A stretch of 64,000 nt of DNA from Phragmites australis (GCF_958298935.1 NC_084925.1:13079001-13143000); one strand, 5' to 3'. Positions 10,181-21,598 are shown, counted from the first letter of the stretch. Notes: generated by a model from the sequence alone, not told the origin. Numbers and translations are program-made.

Positions 10181-10981
10181 ACATTCTATGATTCATGGGT
10201 ATTCGATTCAATACCCATTATTTTTTTAAAAAAAATTGAGTATATATAAGGTATATATAAACTGATACGAGCAAGATTTAGTTTCGAGCCCACCATAGTA
10301 TCTCAATCTCAGTCAACCAGCTAGCCACAGACCATGAGAAACTCCACCGTCAGCTCATGCCTGTGCCCACGCACCAGACAGTGAGATCCTCAAGACCTCA
10401 AGTCACATTTGGGAAGCATCGCAGAGCGCGTGGGCAACCGGTGATGCCTAGGCAGGCTGCACCGACAGGTAGCGGCACTCAGTGGCAGGCGGGTGGGCGG
10501 GCGGCCGTCGGCGTGCGGACGGGCTACGCCGGCGGGCAGCAGCACTCAGCAGCAAGCAGGCGGGCATCATCTAGATCTGGATTCTGGAGGCATAATCTCA
10601 ACTGCTCAAGGAGACAAGGAATCAAGGTAGAACTGAACAGCACCGAGAAATTAAAATGAAATATGCCCAAGTAGTACAAGCGCATATACCAGTTCGAGGC
10701 ATCGAGCCACTATCTAGTGGCTAGTCCCTCCATTCATAAATATACTATGTCCTAGAAAGTATATGGATGTTGACTTGTTGATATTTTCCTTTTTTTTATT
10801 TGTGCGATTGTCCTTTTTTTATTTGTACGATTGTCCTAACCTGCGTTATCATTACTTCGTACTAAGTAGTAAACTAATTAGTCACTAGACCAGTAAAGTC
10901 GACGTAGAGATATTTAGATCAATGCTGAAGTTTTTATGTAATATGTGTATTTTTGCAATGTAGATTGTAGAACCTTAAATA
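10181..10981. other. No gene recognised; small perfect hairpin and GC-rich segment
   Basis: A short perfect hairpin GGGTAT-TCGATTCA-ATACCC lies at about 10198-10217. The block 10340-10600 is GC-rich with repeated GGCAGGC/GGCGGGC words and may be an untranslated exon or promoter for the following hAT transposase. I could not identify a hAT terminal repeat here. Confidence 0.4.
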
Positions 10982-13313
10982 ATGAAGAAGAAAACAATCA
11001 ATTTGAAAACTTTTTGGGAAAGAGCGAGTAAGGCACATAAGGTAGCTTCCTCCTTAACATTGGCTACAACACAGTTTATTGATAATCATCGATTGCTGCT
11101 CAATCCCAATACAAAACAAGAGGTGCCAAGTGCAGAACCTGAGGTGCCAAGTGTAGAACCTGAGAGTGACAGAGCAAGAACAGAACCTTGTCAGCCATTT
11201 TCACCTATCACAAAAGATGATGAATCAGATGATGAAAAAATTGGCAAAGCTATTTATGATATTGATTTGCTCCCTCATGATCATGGAAAGAGGGCTTCCA
11301 TCCCAAGTTATGATGTTAACGAACGAGATTCAATGAGAAGGGGATACATTGCAATGGGTCCATGTCAACCATGGGGCGATGATTTTCCTCAAAGAGATAT
11401 TGGAGGCATGCATCGCTTCACACCTTGTTGGTTTGATGAATATAATTGGCTTGAGTATAGTGTGGAAAAACATGTTGCTTTCTGTTATGTTTGTTATTTG
11501 TTCAAGGATCAAATTAATTGTGCCGGTGGAGATGCTTTCTTGAATGAGGGATTTAGAAATTGGCACATCAAAAAGAGAATTGACAAACATGCTGGTGGCA
11601 TTACTAGTTACACAGTGAAGCTCTAGAGAAAAATAATTTGTTCATTAAACCAAAAGCATCTATTGTCGAGTCTTTTGCTTCCAACACCACACAAGAGAAG
11701 GAATTGTATAGATGTCATTTGACCTATTCACTTTAGTGCTTGAAGTTTCTTTTGCGTTAAGGCGTGGCTTGTCGTGGACATGATGAAAGTGAATATTCAC
11801 TTAATAGGGGGAATTTTCTTGAACTTTTAAAATGGCTAGCAGAAAATTTTGAACAGGTTAACAAGGTGGTCCTAAAAAATGCTCCAAAGAATTGTAAAAT
11901 CACAGCTCCAAAAATTCAAAAAGATATCATCAATTGTTGTGCTAAAGAAACTACAAGGCTTATCATACAAGACCTTGGTAATGAATATTTTGCAATACTT
12001 GCTGATGAGTCTAGTGATATGTACCAAAAAGAACAATTGGCTCTTTGTTTACATTATGTTGATGGAACAGGAAGGCTAATTGAGAGGTTTCTTAGTGTCG
12101 TCTATGTTGAAAATACTACTGCTTTGACACTTAAAGGGGCAATTGAGTCCTTCTTATGGAACATTCATTGGGCTTGTCTATGGTCAGTGGTCAAGGATAT
12201 AATGGAGCTAGTAATATTAAGAGTCACATTAATGGTGTAAACAAACTAATTATGGATGAGAGTCCTTCTGCTTATTATGTCCATTGCTTTGCATATCAAT
12301 TGCAATTAACTCTTGTGGCTATTGCTAAGGAAAATCCTGATTGTGTTTAGTTCTTTGAGCAACTCAAATATTTGTTGACTGTTATTGGGAATTCTTGTAA
12401 AAAGACACAAATGCTTCGAGTAGCTCAAGCTCAAAGAATTGTAGAAGAATTAGAATTGGGTGACATTGAAATTGAAAAGGGTTTAAATCAAGAGATGGGA
12501 TTGGGTAGGCTAGGAGATACTCGTTGGGGATCCCACTATAAAACTATTATGCATGTTATTGCTTTGTATTATTCAATTTAGAGTATTCTCATAAAGGTTG
12601 GAAAATATATCTTTCAAGGCACATAGGCTATACAAGCTCAAACTATATTGACAACATTTGAGTCATTTGAGTTTGTTTTCATGGCACACTTGTTGCTAAC
12701 TATATTTAGCTCCACAGATGACTTAAGTAATGCTTTGCAAAAGAGGGATCAAGATATTATTAATGCAATTGATTTCATTTATATGACAAAAACTCAATTG
12801 CAGTTGTTGAGAGAGGATGATGGTTGGGAAACTTTTTTGAAAGAAGTCACTTCTTTTTGTGTGAAGCATGGCATCAAAATCGCTAGCATGAATGGTTTCT
12901 ATAGGCCTACTGGAAGAGACAAGAGGTTCTTTCCAAAAGTCAAGAATCTCCATTTTCCATGTTGACATGTTGTTAAGTGCCATTGATAGACAACTCCGAG
13001 AACTCAACGACAGGTTTGATGAGGTAAACACAGATTTTTTTCTTTGCATGGCATCATTCAATCCAGCTAATTTGTTTGCTGCTTATGATAAGAACAACTT
13101 GGTTAAGCTTGCTCAGTTCTATCCTAAAGATTTCTCAAGCATAGAGTTGATGCATCTCCCTTTTCAACTTACACACTTTATTATTGATATGCATAGAAAT
13201 GAAAAATTTAGAAAAGTGAAAAATCTTACTGAGCTTTATATTATGCTTTTTGAAACAAAGAAGAACACACATTATAGAATTGTGTACAAGCTTCTCAAAT
13301 TGGTGTTGATTTT
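10982..13313 (+). pseudogene. hAT-family transposase pseudogene (TTF zinc finger / DUF4371 type), 3' truncated
   Basis: Successive frames carry MKKKTINLKTFWERASKAHK, the TTF-type zinc finger region (FTPCWFDEYNWLEYSVEKHV then AFCYVCYLF, 11420-11520), the DUF4371 core (ELLKWLAENF; AILADESSDMYQKEQLALCL at 12000; LSMVSGQGYNGASNIKS at 12170; YYVHCFAYQLQLTLVAIAKE at 12270; LGDTRWGSHY at 12510) and the start of the C-terminal dimerisation region (ELYIMLFETKKNTHYRIVYK, 13230). Frameshifts (about 11625-11770, 12165) and stops (12348, 12579, 12963) break it. It ends abruptly near 13313, just before the expected C-terminal PVATATVERAFS motif. It lies inside the MULE, so it probably inserted there and later lost its 3' end. 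Confidence 0.82.
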
Positions 13314-15175
13314 TAGCATGTGGTGAGTACAGAAAAGTGCTAAATCTAATAACACCGATGATCGGTGCTTCAACGATGCAAAGCGATCTATGGTGCCCTG
13401 GCTCCTCTCCCGAAGTACCTTGAGGAACTCCTCTGGGGTAGAATACACCCCTAACACCGCCCACATCTCGTCTCATCCTCACCACTCATCCAACCAATAT
13501 CATCGACAATGTCATTGTGAACAATAAATAAACCTAAAGCTCGTGAGTGATGGAACATACCACCACTCGACTTCTACCGGTGACCTATGCATTGTTAAGC
13601 ATCTCGCAGCACTTTTAAGTTAGACATCATCACGTTAAAACCCGCCTACAAGGGCTAGGGATCATCAATAATACAAGATAGAGGTAATGCATCAACATAG
13701 GTTCTACCCATATCTCCCGACAGATGACTCATTAATATGCAAACATATATATAGCGTAATTTATCAATTTAGACAAATATAATTCAAACTAATAGGTACA
13801 GTATGCTTAGATGCTTGCCTTGCTGCTTTTCTTCAAATCAAGATCAACTACAAAGCCTTTCCATGGAAACCCGCCACTCTCCGAAACGTCGATCACTAAA
13901 GAAAAGAATGTACCGCAACAAGCACATGATGAAAATTCCATAAAATATGCTTGATAATTGATGAAAACATTTTTCATAGTTGGAAAATCCATAAGAATAC
14001 TAGCAAAATTGGTTTCACTAATTTTGGGCTTGCGATGAATTAACGGTGAATTAATAAAGCTTCAACCTGATTAATTAATATCAGAAACTTAATTAATTAT
14101 TTAATAGCTGGGGATATTTTTAATAGGTATAGTATGTTATTATGAAACCAATAAAATTGAGTTCATAATTTTTAGAGCTACAGAGAATTTACTATGAATT
14201 TTACAAGTTTCAGCAAACAGTAAACTATGCTGAAAACGGTTCTGCTAAGTTGACCGTGGTAAGACCGCCAATAGGGGCACTCAAACCGCCAGGAGTCACG
14301 GTCAGACCACCGGCGTTTAGAGAGGTTTGGGTTCTGACGGTCAAACTGCGGAAAATAGCGGTCAAACCGCTGGGAATGGCCGGAGGCACTTGGTGAGTTT
14401 GCTGGCGATGATTCCGGTGACCTTTTGGGGTGGGGATTTGGACCTAGAGCATCATCTTGACTTCCTCTACCGTGTAGGATAACAAGCACATGCCAAAAAC
14501 GACCGAAACTCGGCTATGGCCTCTAATGGTGATGGAGGCCATTGTTGGGCTCCTTTGAGCTTGATGCCGTCAAATCCGGCCATGGGAATGGAAAGGGAGG
14601 GGATGTGGGTGCTCACCACGCCCTAGCAAGCTAGTGGTCTGATCATGGAGGTCGAGGAATGGCCGGAGCTCAAAATCACTATCGGAGAGGTGGTGACCGG
14701 CTTGAGGAGGAAGAAGGTGTGGCCGAGGGACTTGAACTTGACGGGGAAGACCACCTCCGGTGGCTGCAGTGGGGGAGTTCGCTGGAGACCTCCACCTTGG
14801 CTCCCTTGCTCCCTCTCCTTGGCTCGGTTCGGGGAAGAAAGGAGCAGCAGCTCCTGCTGCTTGGCGTGGGAGAGGGAGAGAGTGGGAGTGGGTGAGAGTG
14901 AGAGATAGCACGTGAGGGAGAGGGGCTGCTGTGGTGAGTGAGTGAGAGAGAGAGAGAGAGTGGTGTGGGGCCGGCCAATGGGTTTCACGTGTTAGAGAAA
15001 AAATCCATTTCAACTGGAAATTCAATTTTTTTCTCTCCCGAATTTATTTCTCTCATTCAACTAACTCAGAACGAAATACTCTAGTGTGCCAAAATATTTT
15101 ATCTTGAATTAAATTATGACGCTAATGATACATGGTTAAGCTTAATCACGCGATTATGGAATTTGGGACGTGACA
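13314..15175 (-). mobile_element. LTR-retrotransposon LTR/UTR fragment, minus orientation
   Basis: In minus sense the segment begins TGTCACGTCCCAAATTCC at 15175, a common start of grass gypsy LTRs. It continues with a GC-rich, G/A-rich leader (14600-15000, including (GA)n at 14938-14962) and stretches of CGGTCAAACCGC-type words (14260-14370). No TSD partner for AAGAC (15176-15180) was found at the left, and no coding domain is present, so this is a solo or truncated LTR. The left limit is set by the hAT transposase break. Confidence 0.55.
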
Positions 15176-16115
15176 AAGACATTGCAATTGAGGGAGCTGG
15201 GGAAGGAGTGGTCTATCCATGGATGAGGGTAGGGTTATTTATGGTGGCTGAGGGCTGGTGCATGGACTGAGTATATGGATTTGGCTGAAGGCTAGAGCAT
15301 AGGATTCCCTGTGAAAGCTGGAAAAGTTGTGGCATTGTAGAGATTCCTTGTGAAAGCTATTGCTTGGTGCGGTCATTTCATTCTGCAAAAAATTAGCAAT
15401 GAGTTATTGTTTCCTTTGCATGGATATATAAAATGCTATAAAAGCATTCCCTGTGAAAGCTATTGATTTTGAGTGGGTGTAGAAGTAACATCTATCCTTT
15501 TGATCTTAATCCAAAGTCAAAGCATACTTTAAGCATTCATCCTAAACAAAGCACAGCCCGAGGTTGAACGGTTCATACAATCATATTATTGATTTTAGAG
15601 TAGTAATTAATGTTAGTCCCCGAGGTGCTGGTGATACATTAGCATGTCTAAAGCCTGTGTTCACAAATACCTTTCATATGTTGGAAAGAATTGTGCTTGG
15701 ATAATACGTTAATATAATAAACTTACCATCTCATTGATTAGATAAATAGTTCACAAATAGTTCATAAACAAAATAAATAGCAATACCTGCCATTTGTATA
15801 GTTTATAGTGTATAGATGTTAAATACCTAGATCATCTCAAAATGGCGCAAGAAAGTGGTGACACAAATTAGCGTAAGAATACCAGTTGTGCCAGTCAACG
15901 CTATCACGATAAGATAGTTGTCATCTCCAAGGTGGTAATGAAAAGTTGTAAGGATAGATACCAGCAAATCCACCATCATTTCTAGGGTCATTAATGTCCT
16001 CTGGAGATAGAGGCCTCGGAGGGAGGGTTTGTTATGGCATAAAATTATCGTCGTCTGTCATTGTGAGCTATCATGGTAGTAGCATATCCTATTTCTTTGT
16101 CAGTTGTATGCCATC
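15176..16115. other. No gene recognised; repeated short motif and a possible minus-strand coding remnant
   Basis: The words AGCATAGGATTCCCTGTGAAAGCT, AGATTCCTTGTGAAAGCTATTG and AAGCATTCCCTGTGAAAGCT show an internal motif repeated three times (15297-15470). At 15890-16040 the minus strand reads LPPRPLSPEDINDPRNDGGF and IYPYNFSLPPW with a stop soon after, which looks coding-like but matches nothing I know. It may be part of the MULE interior or a captured exon. Confidence 0.35.
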
Positions 16116-16974
16116 TCCTTTTTATAGTGAATACTACTATATCTATAGTTTCTACCAAAATTTTAATGCTCACATTTGACAATACACTATTAACCTATTC
16201 ATAGATTTCTTTATGCTGAATGAGTTGAAGAGGGAAAATGACTAGTTTACAGTGAGTAGAAAATACTAAAACTATTGCTCTATTTGACTTCTTAGCTGCT
16301 TCTTTTCTTTAACTAAGGGCAGAAGTTCTTATGCGCACCACTATTTTAATAGATTGAATGAAAATACTAATTAAATTGGCACACACCACTATTAATTAAA
16401 AAAAATTAATTTCACAATTTTGTTGGTGCATTGTGATTTTTATCAAATCTTTTTGTTCAACCCAAGTTTTTTTAATCTTTCTGAAATTTATTTTTTTTAT
16501 CCTTTACTCTTTCTTTTTACTTTCTTTTTCTCTCTTTCCTCTTATTGCACCGATACTTTACTTACACCTATAGAGAGCATGCATGGTTCTTCTCTCATCT
16601 CCTCTCTTGCTCGTATTGCTCATCTCCTCTCTAGTTGCACTGTGGCTCTTACTAGCCCGCTCTTATTTTAGTGAAACACGGTAACGTGTGGATTAAAAAA
16701 ATCGATAAAAGTGATACAACATGACAGGACGCACTGAAAACAGCGACACGACGCGACGTGAGTAGGGCTGGTTTATATTCGGCACCTGAGGTGCTTAATA
16801 CGGTAAATAGTGCAGTATTTGGCACCTTAGTTGCTGAATATAGGAGTTTCAGATACTGAAATCGATTTTTTAGTGTTTGAGGTGCCGAATATATGTGCTA
16901 GATTTGTAAATACGTCAATATATTGTATATTTTAATACTACGGTGATATTTGTCGTCTATTTTTGGTTTTTTGC
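16116..16974 (-). repeat. Right arm of the MULE inverted repeat
   Basis: Reverse-complement partner of 6938-8284, about 859 bp, lacking the 490-bp internal block of the left arm. Motifs such as GTGGTGTGTGCC/GTGGTGTGCG, TCACAATGCACCAA and CATGCATGCTCTCTATA are shared. Homology ends abruptly at its inner side near 16116. Confidence 0.8.
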
Positions 16975-17571
16975 CTTGTGCATTTAGATACTTTGAATTC
17001 ACAGGATCCAAAACCTGAATTATTTGTGACTGAGCACAAGTACTACGTTAGGCAGGGTATATCGAAAATACTTACTAACAACGCTTCGTTCTGAAAATGT
17101 CAATTTATATGAAAGTGTAAAAATGATAGCCAAAGATTAATTTTGGAGAATATGAAGGAAAAAAAAAACCAGAGTCGGTGTTACTCTGTTTTGCAAACGC
17201 GTTCCACTCGGATGCTGCTAATTCGCGTGCGATAGCTGGTAAATTGGTGCCCCCTTCGACAGCCCCCATCTTTCACTTTTTGAAAACTTTTTTCCCGCTA
17301 AATCTTTCTATTTTTAGAAATTTATTTAAAAAATTTTCTTTCAAAACTTTTTTGAAAAAGTTTAGCTTAAAGTTTTGAGAAAAATCTTTTTAGAAAAAGT
17401 TTAGCTCAAAACTTTTGAAAGAAAAATTAACGATAAAAAGTTAATAAGAAAAGTTTTGTATCGGAACACTAATAGGCTCGGTGGGCCATCCCACTCGGAC
17501 ATGCGATTTAAGTTGCTAACGCATGCCCTCAGAACAGGACTTTTGGTCTCATTCCCACCAAATAGTGACGG
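16975..17571 (-). other. Remnant of PME pseudogene intron, non-coding
   Basis: The segment follows the PME exon 1 donor in minus sense (GGTACGTGCCGTCAC at 17565-17579 versus GGTACGTGCCGCCAC in the intact gene). It is otherwise A/T-rich, with an AAAACTTTT-rich block at 17270-17460 forming local inverted repeats. No further coding sequence is seen. Confidence 0.5.
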
Positions 17572-17692
17572 CACGTACCGATGGGTGATGTAGTTGTCAA
17601 CGACACTGCCGTGGGCGGCCACCACGGTGGTCCTTGCTGTCACCAACAAACAACTAGTTCGTCTTTTTCACCACCATCTTCACGTTGTCGTT

Positions 17693-18383
17693 CAGGGGCG
17701 GAGCCTCTTGGGCTCTCCCCTCCCTTGTCCAAGAGAAGTTTACGAAGAATAAGGTATATCCTGTAGCCCAACAGCTCACAACCTAGTTGAGAATTAGCCG
17801 AAGTTTATATAATCAAGTACACACTGCAATATGAATACATCGGGCTTGATGGCCCATTTATTTATATCTTATTGGCTTCTTTCTCAGTTCTCATGTGCCG
17901 CCAGACCACCAGGGAGACCGCACGGTGACGGCGCACGCCGCATACGATTTCTGCAATTCTGATGAGATCTCTCCAATCCAATGGCACAGCGAGCACCGCA
18001 TCTTTCCCAGTAAATTTCAGGCTACAGACTTTATGCAAATTCAGAGCCGAGAAAATTTTCTCCACCACCAAAGTTCGCTGACGTCCTGCTGCGAGCACAT
18101 CTTCGACAATGCTGTGGTGAGCCCCTGGCACTTTTAGCCTCAATTCAGTAATCCTCGCATGCTCCTCGTGTTCATCCTCCTAATCCGTTTCCCCCAACCC
18201 AGCAGCCATCGTAGGCCATTGCCGCCGCCGCACGCATCGTCAGACCTCCAGCACTGGAGCAGGACTAGCCCGTCGCGTGCGCTGGCCGGCCACCCACGCT
18301 AGCGTGGGCTGAAGCTTTAATTTGCTATTGTGTGAACAGGTACAAGTTGGCCCCCCTTGCTTTTGCACCACGCTCCGCCACTG
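17693..18383 (-). mobile_element. Non-autonomous hAT element, copy B, inside PME pseudogene exon 1
   Basis: Ends are CAGGGGCGGAGCCTC (17693) and, reading inwards from 18383, CAGTGGCGGAGCGTGG. The 8-bp flanks TTGTCGTT (17685-17692) and TTCTCGTC (18384-18391) match at 6 of 8. The intact PME paralogue has a single GTTCTCGTC (minus sense GACGAGAAC) at this spot, which proves the empty site. The element is the reverse-oriented relative of 5280-5974. Confidence 0.9.
17862..18214 (-). pseudogene. Unrecognised reading frame carried by hAT copy B
   Basis: From ATG near 18212 the frame reads MAAGLGETD, one TAG stop, then EDEHEEHARITELRLKVPG, HHSIVEDVLAAGRQRTLVVE, LNLHKVCSLKFTGKDAVLAV and PLDWRDLIRIAEIVCGVRR to a stop at about 17862. 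The frame of about 115 residues is better preserved than in copy A. The substitutions between the copies keep most of the protein similar. Function unknown; it may be a captured exon. Confidence 0.4.
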
Positions 18384-18920
18384 TTCTCGTCGTACCGCCC
18401 CGGCGCCCCGCCTTCACGTATATCACCGTCCGGCGCAGCCTTCACCGCGTCCGATATCGTGGAGTGTGTCCCCGTGCCGTCCTTCGCCACCACAATGTCG
18501 GCGCTGTCTTTCAGCGATGCCGCAGGGCCCAGCAGCAGCCTCCTGTCCCTCGCCTGCATCCACCCGGGGAATCCGCACACCCTCTGTTTCGTCTCCTTCT
18601 TGCAGCTGCAGGCGTCCTTTGCGTCCGGGTTGCCAGCGAGGCCGTCATCCTTGGTTCTGGCTGTCGCCATCTCCGCCGCGATGGACTTGACGCGTACATG
18701 GCGAGGCTTTCGCGGACCATGCCCCGGGCGGCGGCGAGGTGGGCGTGGGGCGCTGCCTCCTAATCGCCGGCCTCTGCGAGGCTGTCGGCGCAGGTGTCTT
18801 GGTTGGTGATAGCTGGAGAGAGCCAAGTCAGCGCGTCGTCGTATTCGGCGCCGACCAGGAGCTCGAGGGACTCGAGCAGCTCCGCGCAGTCCTCTGCCTG
18901 AGCTTCGTTGAGCTTATCTC

Positions 18921-19702
18921 CCGTGTGCGTGAGGCATGCTGGTTTGGTCGTCCCGCTCGCACCCATTGGCCACCGCGCGGTGACTGAGGTGAGGTGCGCA
19001 TGGTCTGGTTTTCTTGCGTCAGCTGATGGCGCCTGCGTACGCAGCAGTTGGATCGTGACGCACATTGGAAATTCGTTCCTGCTGGTCCAACATGCACACA
19101 AGTAGAGTAGTAGCCTGCTCGATGGACCCATGTTCTGTTCGGCTGTTTCGCTGCAAGTGATGGGCTATGGGGCCCTGAAGCGGCGGATTCCTGCTCGGCC
19201 CTGTGTCCGCTCGATGCTGTGGAAGCTAGTTAAAACAGCAGCTGCATTTTTAGGGGATCCTACCGTAAATAGTCCATATATTTCGGTGAAACTCTCAGGG
19301 AAATTGGAATTCCCTTGCCGGTTTGTGTAACAACACTATAAGGGAAATTTTATTTTTCTTGTTGGTTTATGTAACCTTGACTACAATGCTACACAGATCA
19401 CCTCAAGGCAAACGTCGTGGAAGAGGATTCTATGACTTCAAGAATTAAAGTCAGTGGGGACTGTAACTGTGACTTTAGGCAGATGGCAGCCGTTAGATTG
19501 GAAACGGATGGTCATGATTTAGAGCAACAGTGTGCAACAGAACTCATGTACAGTAAAATCAGAATAATATTTTTATGAACAGCACTTGTGATACAGTAAA
19601 TTTACCACAATAACAGTACACAGTACTGTAGCACGTATCATAACTTACAACTTCATGTACCTAGTACTGTACATCCGTGACTTGCCTTTGTAACAACAGA
19701 GA
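18921..19702. other. No gene recognised between PME pseudogene and F-box fragment
   Basis: The first 200 bp, upstream of the PMEI region on the minus strand, may be remnants of the 5' end or promoter of the PME pseudogene. The remainder up to 19700 is non-coding, with scattered CAGTA/TACTGTA words around 19550-19670. Confidence 0.4.
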
Positions 19703-20160
19703 TCATTGCTTGAGCACAGGGAAGACAGGAGGCCAGGCCATCATAAAGGGTGAGAACCTAGCGCCGTGTAGATTCTTTCATGTCACCTCATACAACTTAC
19801 ACAGTTCCCTACTCCTAACATCCAAGTAGAATAGACACGTATCCATCTGCAAGAATACAAACTCAGCACTGTCTCCCACCTCTTTTATGTCAACAACAGT
19901 AGTATACCCATCTCAGCCGTGCAGTCTGATATCCTCAGATTAGCACGTATATCATGCAAACAAACGGTATTGAACAGCAACCAGTCTCCCGCACTGGCAT
20001 TGGCCCTCCTGTGGAGCCAGATGCAAAGTTTGAGCCCCTTCACATGGACAAGATAAAGCCCAGACTCATTGGCCCGTGACAGCTCGATGTCATGCATTAG
20101 AACTGGCATGATCTCTGCTTGAAAGTAACACCAACACACCCTCATCCGAACTAGACATTG
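19703..20160 (-). pseudogene. F-box-type gene, 3' fragment (copy 1)
   Basis: Minus-strand reading gives DIELSRANESGLYLVHVKGL, LCIWLHRRANASAGDWLLFN and LHDIRANLRISDCTAE, then after a one-base frameshift DIKEVGDSAEFVFLQMDTCL, FYLDVRSRELCKLYEVT and PPVFPVLKQ with a stop at 19703-19705. This is the pattern of the C-terminal associated domain of a large family of grass F-box proteins. The F-box itself and the 5' part are absent; the copia element begins directly upstream at 20165. A related fragment is at 51822-53168. Family assignment is from memory of the domain pattern, with good but not complete certainty. Confidence 0.65.
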
Positions 20161-20164
20161 TATT

Positions 20165-21598
20165 TGGGAAACTAATGTAAAATATGTTTTAATTTATTTG
20201 TGATTAGTGATTGATATTATTATTTATTTAGTTTGATGATCTTTGATTTTGTACGAGCTTTGATGTAATTTGAATTGATTTGGGATTTTATTTAAGTATA
20301 TTAATTATGGATTAACTAGAATTTGAGTTAGAGATATGTGTTTGCTTATCTTATGGTGTGCAGGTGATGGACGTAACTTGACGGTCGACGGCGGGATGAT
20401 CAGGGCTAAGCGGAGTACTTGGTGCGAGACGATAAAGGAGGCTAAGCGGAGTCAAGAGTGATCCTAGCTGAACACGTGAAGGTCAAACAAAGCATTGAAA
20501 GCGGATGAAGACGGTGTATTGATAAATTTAAGCGAAAAGGAATACCAGTGCAAGTGATAAGGTGGCCCAATTGATCAGGAGCGGGAGAGACTTGCCGGCG
20601 GTCAGGATCGCATGACGGAGTACACGTGTCGATATCGAAACGCTTGCTTAAGGTCTAAGTAAGGTAGTGAGTCACGCTTTGAGAAGCGTGCAGGTGGTTT
20701 CGTGGTTTGGCCTTAAAACGGTGGGAGGACTGGAGAAGTACGTGGCACCATCGCAAAGCTTGCGTCGAGGCAAAGCTAAGTCGTGATGGTGTCGCGACCG
20801 TCCGATGAATGGAGAAGAAAATAGACCAAAATATCCTCGGTGCTAGGTAGGAGTGTACTACAATAGAGAGGTATCTTAGGGAAAAGTTAAAAAACTTAAG
20901 GATCCAATTATCTAGGCCTATAAAAAGAGGGGTAGGGCTATGGGAGAGTTTAAACCAGCCACTTGAGCCCCTCTTGTACCACCTATTTGAGAGCTTAGAG
21001 CTAGGGTTTTAAAGGAGAAAAGGATGGGTGCTTAGCCTATGTAATATGTGAGAGTTTTGAGAGATAAGTCTTTGTAATTCGTCTAGAATAGAGTTGATCT
21101 CTTTGAGTAATGAAGTTTATATTTTTGCATATACTTAAATTCCCCTCCTTCTAGTTTTCCTCTATCGGTTCCCTTGCAAGTTTGCAAGTTTTTCGGTTTT
21201 GGTTTTTTGGCTGAAATTTTAGCATCTTGTGAGATTATTCTTCTTGTTGCTAGAGTCATAAAATCACATACACATGTTTGTGTGATGAGGTCTTGAATTT
21301 CCTTGCCTCTAGACAATCAATTTGGAGAGTTTCATTGCTCCGTGTTCATCTTTTCTTGTTTTTTTGCAAGTTGTGATCTTTCGAGTGCTAAGACACATGA
21401 ATTGGTCTTAAATGGAACATATGGTTCATATACCATCCATGGAGTCGTGTTGCCTCGATTAAAACTTCTCTTTATTTTTGCTTCCGCTTGAGTTTTGAGG
21501 TGCATTGGGTGATCCAAATAGGATAAGGCTATCGATTTTCCAAGAAATTTGTTGAGGCGCCTATTCACCCCCCTCTAGTCGTCAATCTTGTTCCTACA
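20165..21598 (+). repeat. 5' LTR of the copia element
   Basis: The LTR starts TGGGAAACTAATG and ends GTTCCTACA just before the primer-binding site. A TATA-like CCTATAAAAAGAG lies at about 20931-20943. It aligns throughout with the split 3' LTR. A 42-bp segment (21553-21594) between two TTGTT words is missing from the 3' copy. Confidence 0.85.

Larger units (their letters stand above)
6938..16974 (+). mobile_element. Large Mutator-like element (MULE) with long unequal inverted repeats and nested insertions
   Basis: Bases 6938-8284 are repeated in inverted orientation at 16116-16974, both arms starting GGCAAAAA(T/A)CCAAAAATAG at their outer ends. The flanks TAGTGTATT and TTGTGCATT match at 7 of 9 positions, consistent with an old 9-bp MULE target duplication. 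A degenerate MULE transposase lies inside (about 8700-10180). A hAT transposase remnant and an LTR fragment are nested in the interior and account for part of its 10 kb. The arms are far longer than typical MULE repeats, so a fold-back-like expansion or two independent insertions cannot be excluded. Confidence 0.6.
17572..18920 (-). pseudogene. Pectin methylesterase pseudogene, exon 1 (PMEI pro-domain and start of catalytic domain)
   Basis: Minus-strand reading gives PMEI-domain sequence (DCAELLESLELLVGAEYDDA, LTWLSPAITNQDTCADSLAE; 18915-18765), then after a frameshift GLAGNPDAKDACSCKKETKQ, the processing motif RDRRLLLGPAASL and DSADIVVAKDGTGTHSTISD, ending GRYDEN at 18384. There a 691-bp hAT is inserted. 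Exon 1 resumes at 17692 (NDNVK, then KKTN followed by a stop) and runs to the splice donor near 17572. Each part aligns with 40480-41118 of the intact gene. The signal peptide region is not recognisable. Defects are the frameshift near 18755, loss of part of the ...PECSERRTVIYVKA segment, the hAT insertion and a nonsense codon. Confidence 0.88.

Noticed and set aside
14570..15025. Pro/Ser/Leu-rich minus frames as a gene
   Set aside because: They lie in a G/A-rich LTR leader with (GA)n; no domain and several frames open in parallel.
5280..18383. A single 13-kb giant palindrome or fold-back element
   Set aside because: The outer repeated parts are two separate hAT copies with their own 8-bp target duplications and terminal repeats; only the inner pair (6938-8284/16116-16974) remains as a candidate for one element.
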